DNA of 8,261 nt from Lishizhenia sp. (lineage in GTDB: Bacteria > Bacteroidota > Bacteroidia > Flavobacteriales_D > Crocinitomicaceae), in the NCBI GenBank assembly GCA_007117055.1, contig SKHH01000007.1, positions 1 to 8,261 on the forward strand, read 5' to 3'. Both the position numbers and the translations under genes were made by a program. Under the pieces are notes generated by a model that saw nothing but the letters and a program-made list of their open reading frames with translations, searched no databases and was not told where the DNA came from. Position 1 is the first letter of the stretch, and each line of letters opens with the position of its first letter. Shown here piece by piece: positions 6,565 through 8,261 of the stretch.

Positions 6565-8261
6565 ATGAATAAAAAAATATCCATATTTTTTTTGTGTTTA
6601 CTTTTCTATAGTGGAATAAGTTTTTCTCAAATTTCTATTAATACCCAGCCCTCATCAGAGGATAATATCGTGTCTATTTGCTTAGAAGAAGAAGTCATAT
6701 TCTCAATTAATTCTGATGATTTTCCAACAGGAACAACATTCGAATGGTCTTTTCCAGGAGGTATTCCTTCAAACTCTTCAGGTGAAGGACCTCACAACAT
6801 TACTTACAGTTCTGCAGGCGAATTTACAGCTAGCTTAGAAGCCAATGGAGAAACATATGAGATAGATGTTTTTGTAGGCACACCAACTACGCCTGAATTG
6901 GTATTGTCTTCTTCACAATGGTCTATTACTACTCAAGATGGTATAGAATATTTTACCCGTTGCGGTTTAAATTCTTCTCCCATCTTTTTTACTATTGATA
7001 CAGATGGTCAAACAAGTGAAAGTGAACATACGATAGATTGGGGAAATGGACTAGTCACTCCATTATCTGGTATTCAAAATAGCACTATTAACACTGTTTA
7101 TAACGCAGGTGTTTATGAAATTAATTATACACATGATAATGGTAACGGATGTATAGATCACGTATCGTACAATGTTTTTATAGGTATTAGTCCAAATGCT
7201 GGTTTAGAGTTTTCTTCCAGTTTAGTTTGTATTCCCGGTCAATTCAACTATCAACTTACAAACTTTTCATCAAATCCTCCCGGAACAACTTATGAGGTTG
7301 TTTTTAACGATGGATCGGATCCCGCTACCTTCACTCATCCTCCAGATCCGTTTCAATCTCACATTTTTGAGGAGTCTTCTTGCGGAATTGGAGCTAACAG
7401 TCAGTATTCGGGCTCCCTTTTCGTAGAAAATGTGTGTGGAAGTTCTAGTATAGAAAATTTTGGCCCTATTACAGTTTACCAAAGTGTGGATGCCGATTTC
7501 AATGTTGAACCTGGTTTAGAAGTATGTGTAGAGTCCAATGTAATCATCGAAGATGATAGTGAGGCCGGAGTTGACATAAACGCAGGAGAATGTACTGAAG
7601 ACTATTCTATATTTTGGGAAATTGAACCCAACTCAGGCTTCACCATTAATAGTGGAGAATTAGGAGATGATGGCGGATTCATCGACTTTTATGATATTTG
7701 GAATGAGGGCTCTTCCGTACTTGATATTACTTTTCACGAACCTGGTGAATATGAAGTGACTTTATATGCTGCAAATTCTTTTGAATGTGGAATAGATACA
7801 GAAACCTATGTAATTTGTGTCAACCCAGAACTTACTGCACAATTTGATATGAACGAAAGCATTGCTTGTGCCCCTTTTCAATTAGAACTAGATAATAATT
7901 CTAGTACATCCGAATGCTCGGGAAATATTTTTGAATGGATTATTACTCGAGATAATCCAGAAGGCTGTCCAATCGAAGAAGCCAATGACTTTGAATTCAT
8001 TAATGGAACGGATGCAAACTCTTTCGAGCCGGAAATCATCTTTAATTCTCCTGGAGTATATACCATTCGTCTTGAAAACAGTCTTCAAAGCAATATCCCT
8101 GGCGCTTTGTGCGAAGATGCTTCTTTCGAACAAACCTTAATCATTAAAGAAACTCCACATGCTCAATTGAACGACCTGATTTTTTGTCAAGACGAAATAG
8201 TAGAACTAAATGCTATTGTAAATGATTGTTATGGAGAAGACCCTATAAGTTATAATTGGCA
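6565..8261 (+). CDS. large secreted PKD/Ig-like repeat protein, N-terminal part (runs off the window)
   Basis: An open frame of 565 codons begins at ATG 6565 and has no stop before the right edge. An in-frame TAA at 6532-6534 with no intervening ATG supports this start. Residues 1-21 are a clear Sec signal peptide (MNKKISIFFLCLLFYSGISFS, likely cleaved before Gln22). The rest is an acidic, Ser/Asn/Gly-rich, beta-strand-like chain of modules of about 90-115 residues. PKD-type hallmarks recur: FEWSFPGG with SSAGEFTASLEA (59-93), IDWGNG with YNAGVYEINY (157-188), IFWEIEP with FHEPGEYEVTLYAAN (349-404), and FEWII with FNSPGVYTIRLEN (456-505). Cysteines open each module near residues 39, 133, 222, 321, 435 and 541. 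Such Bacteroidota proteins usually end in a type IX secretion sorting domain, but that end is not visible, so the export route is an inference. Ligand or function is unknown; adhesion or a surface structural role is typical for the type. Confidence 0.88.
   Translation, partial: MNKKISIFFLCLLFYSGISFSQISINTQPSSEDNIVSICLEEEVIFSINSDDFPTGTTFEWSFPGGIPSNSSGEGPHNITYSSAGEFTASLEANGETYEIDVFVGTPTTPELVLSSSQWSITTQDGIEYFTRCGLNSSPIFFTIDTDGQTSESEHTIDWGNGLVTPLSGIQNSTINTVYNAGVYEINYTHDNGNGCIDHVSYNVFIGISPNAGLEFSSSLVCIPGQFNYQLTNFSSNPPGTTYEVVFNDGSDPATFTHPPDPFQSHIFEESSCGIGANSQYSGSLFVENVCGSSSIENFGPITVYQSVDADFNVEPGLEVCVESNVIIEDDSEAGVDINAGECTEDYSIFWEIEPNSGFTINSGELGDDGGFIDFYDIWNEGSSVLDITFHEPGEYEVTLYAANSFECGIDTETYVICVNPELTAQFDMNESIACAPFQLELDNNSSTSECSGNIFEWIITRDNPEGCPIEEANDFEFINGTDANSFEPEIIFNSPGVYTIRLENSLQSNIPGALCEDASFEQTLIIKETPHAQLNDLIFCQDEIVELNAIVNDCYGEDPISYNW
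6679..8187 (+). repeat. tandem PKD/Ig-like protein modules, each opened by a conserved cysteine
   Basis: Six module starts can be placed by a short hydrophobic strand carrying a Cys: SICLEEEVIF (Cys39), TRCGLNSSPI (Cys133), LVCIPGQFNY (Cys222), EVCVESNVII (Cys321), IACAPFQLEL (Cys435) and IFCQDEIVEL (Cys541). The spacings are 94, 89, 99, 114 and 106 residues. The similarity is at protein level only; no near-identical DNA repeat was noticed, so the array is old and diverged. Extra cysteines inside modules (196, 273, 291, 343, 408, 418, 451, 468, 516, 555) could form disulfides in the exported protein. Confidence 0.6.

Noticed and set aside
7270..8140. Short frames on both strands at 7270-7482, 7878-8066, 7888-8133 and 7931-8140
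   Set aside because: All fall inside the long open frame that starts at 6565 and continues through the right edge, which has a signal peptide and PKD-like pattern; these are shadows.
1..8261. CRISPR arrays, tRNA/rRNA genes, insertion sequences, attachment sites
   Set aside because: No regularly spaced direct repeats, cloverleaf-like segments, transposase-like frames or terminal inverted repeats were seen on reading both strands.

Overview
The window is AT-rich DNA that looks like a chromosome segment from a flavobacterium-like member of the Bacteroidota. The grounds are: start codons without clear Shine-Dalgarno sequences, a very large secreted protein built of PKD/Ig-like modules with a signal peptide ending in SFS-Q, a periplasmic adaptor/RND/TolC operon, and a neighbouring pair of guanidino-group-modifying enzymes. 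The assignment is inferred from protein character; no marker gene is present.

Left part (1-4510, + strand): the 3' end of a membrane-fusion (periplasmic adaptor) gene, then a complete RND inner-membrane pump gene of HAE-1 type, then a complete TolC-like outer-membrane channel gene. Gaps are 2 nt and then a 4-nt ATGA overlap, so this is one tightly coupled operon encoding a whole tripartite efflux machine. The promoter and most of the adaptor lie to the left of the window.

Middle part (4528-6387, - strand): two genes 9 nt apart, both encoding enzymes of the arginine deiminase / DDAH / amidinotransferase (pentein) fold. The upstream one is an arginine deiminase/DDAH-like hydrolase with FSRD, EGGD, HLD and a C-terminal Cys. 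The downstream one matches the CtlX citrulline-hydrolase type. Together they could convert arginine to citrulline and then to ornithine by hydrolysis alone; this is an inference. The pair faces the TolC gene tail to tail across only 17 nt, where a weak inverted repeat overlaps both gene ends.

Right part (6388-8261): a 177-nt, very AT-rich divergent intergenic region, then a + strand reading frame open from 6565 through the right edge (565 complete codons, unfinished). It encodes a signal peptide followed by an acidic, Cys-containing array of PKD/Ig-like modules, probably the N-terminal part of a large exported or surface protein. No RNA genes, mobile elements, CRISPR arrays or attachment sites were seen. 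Apart from the enzyme pair and the unfinished secreted protein, the window is ordinary.
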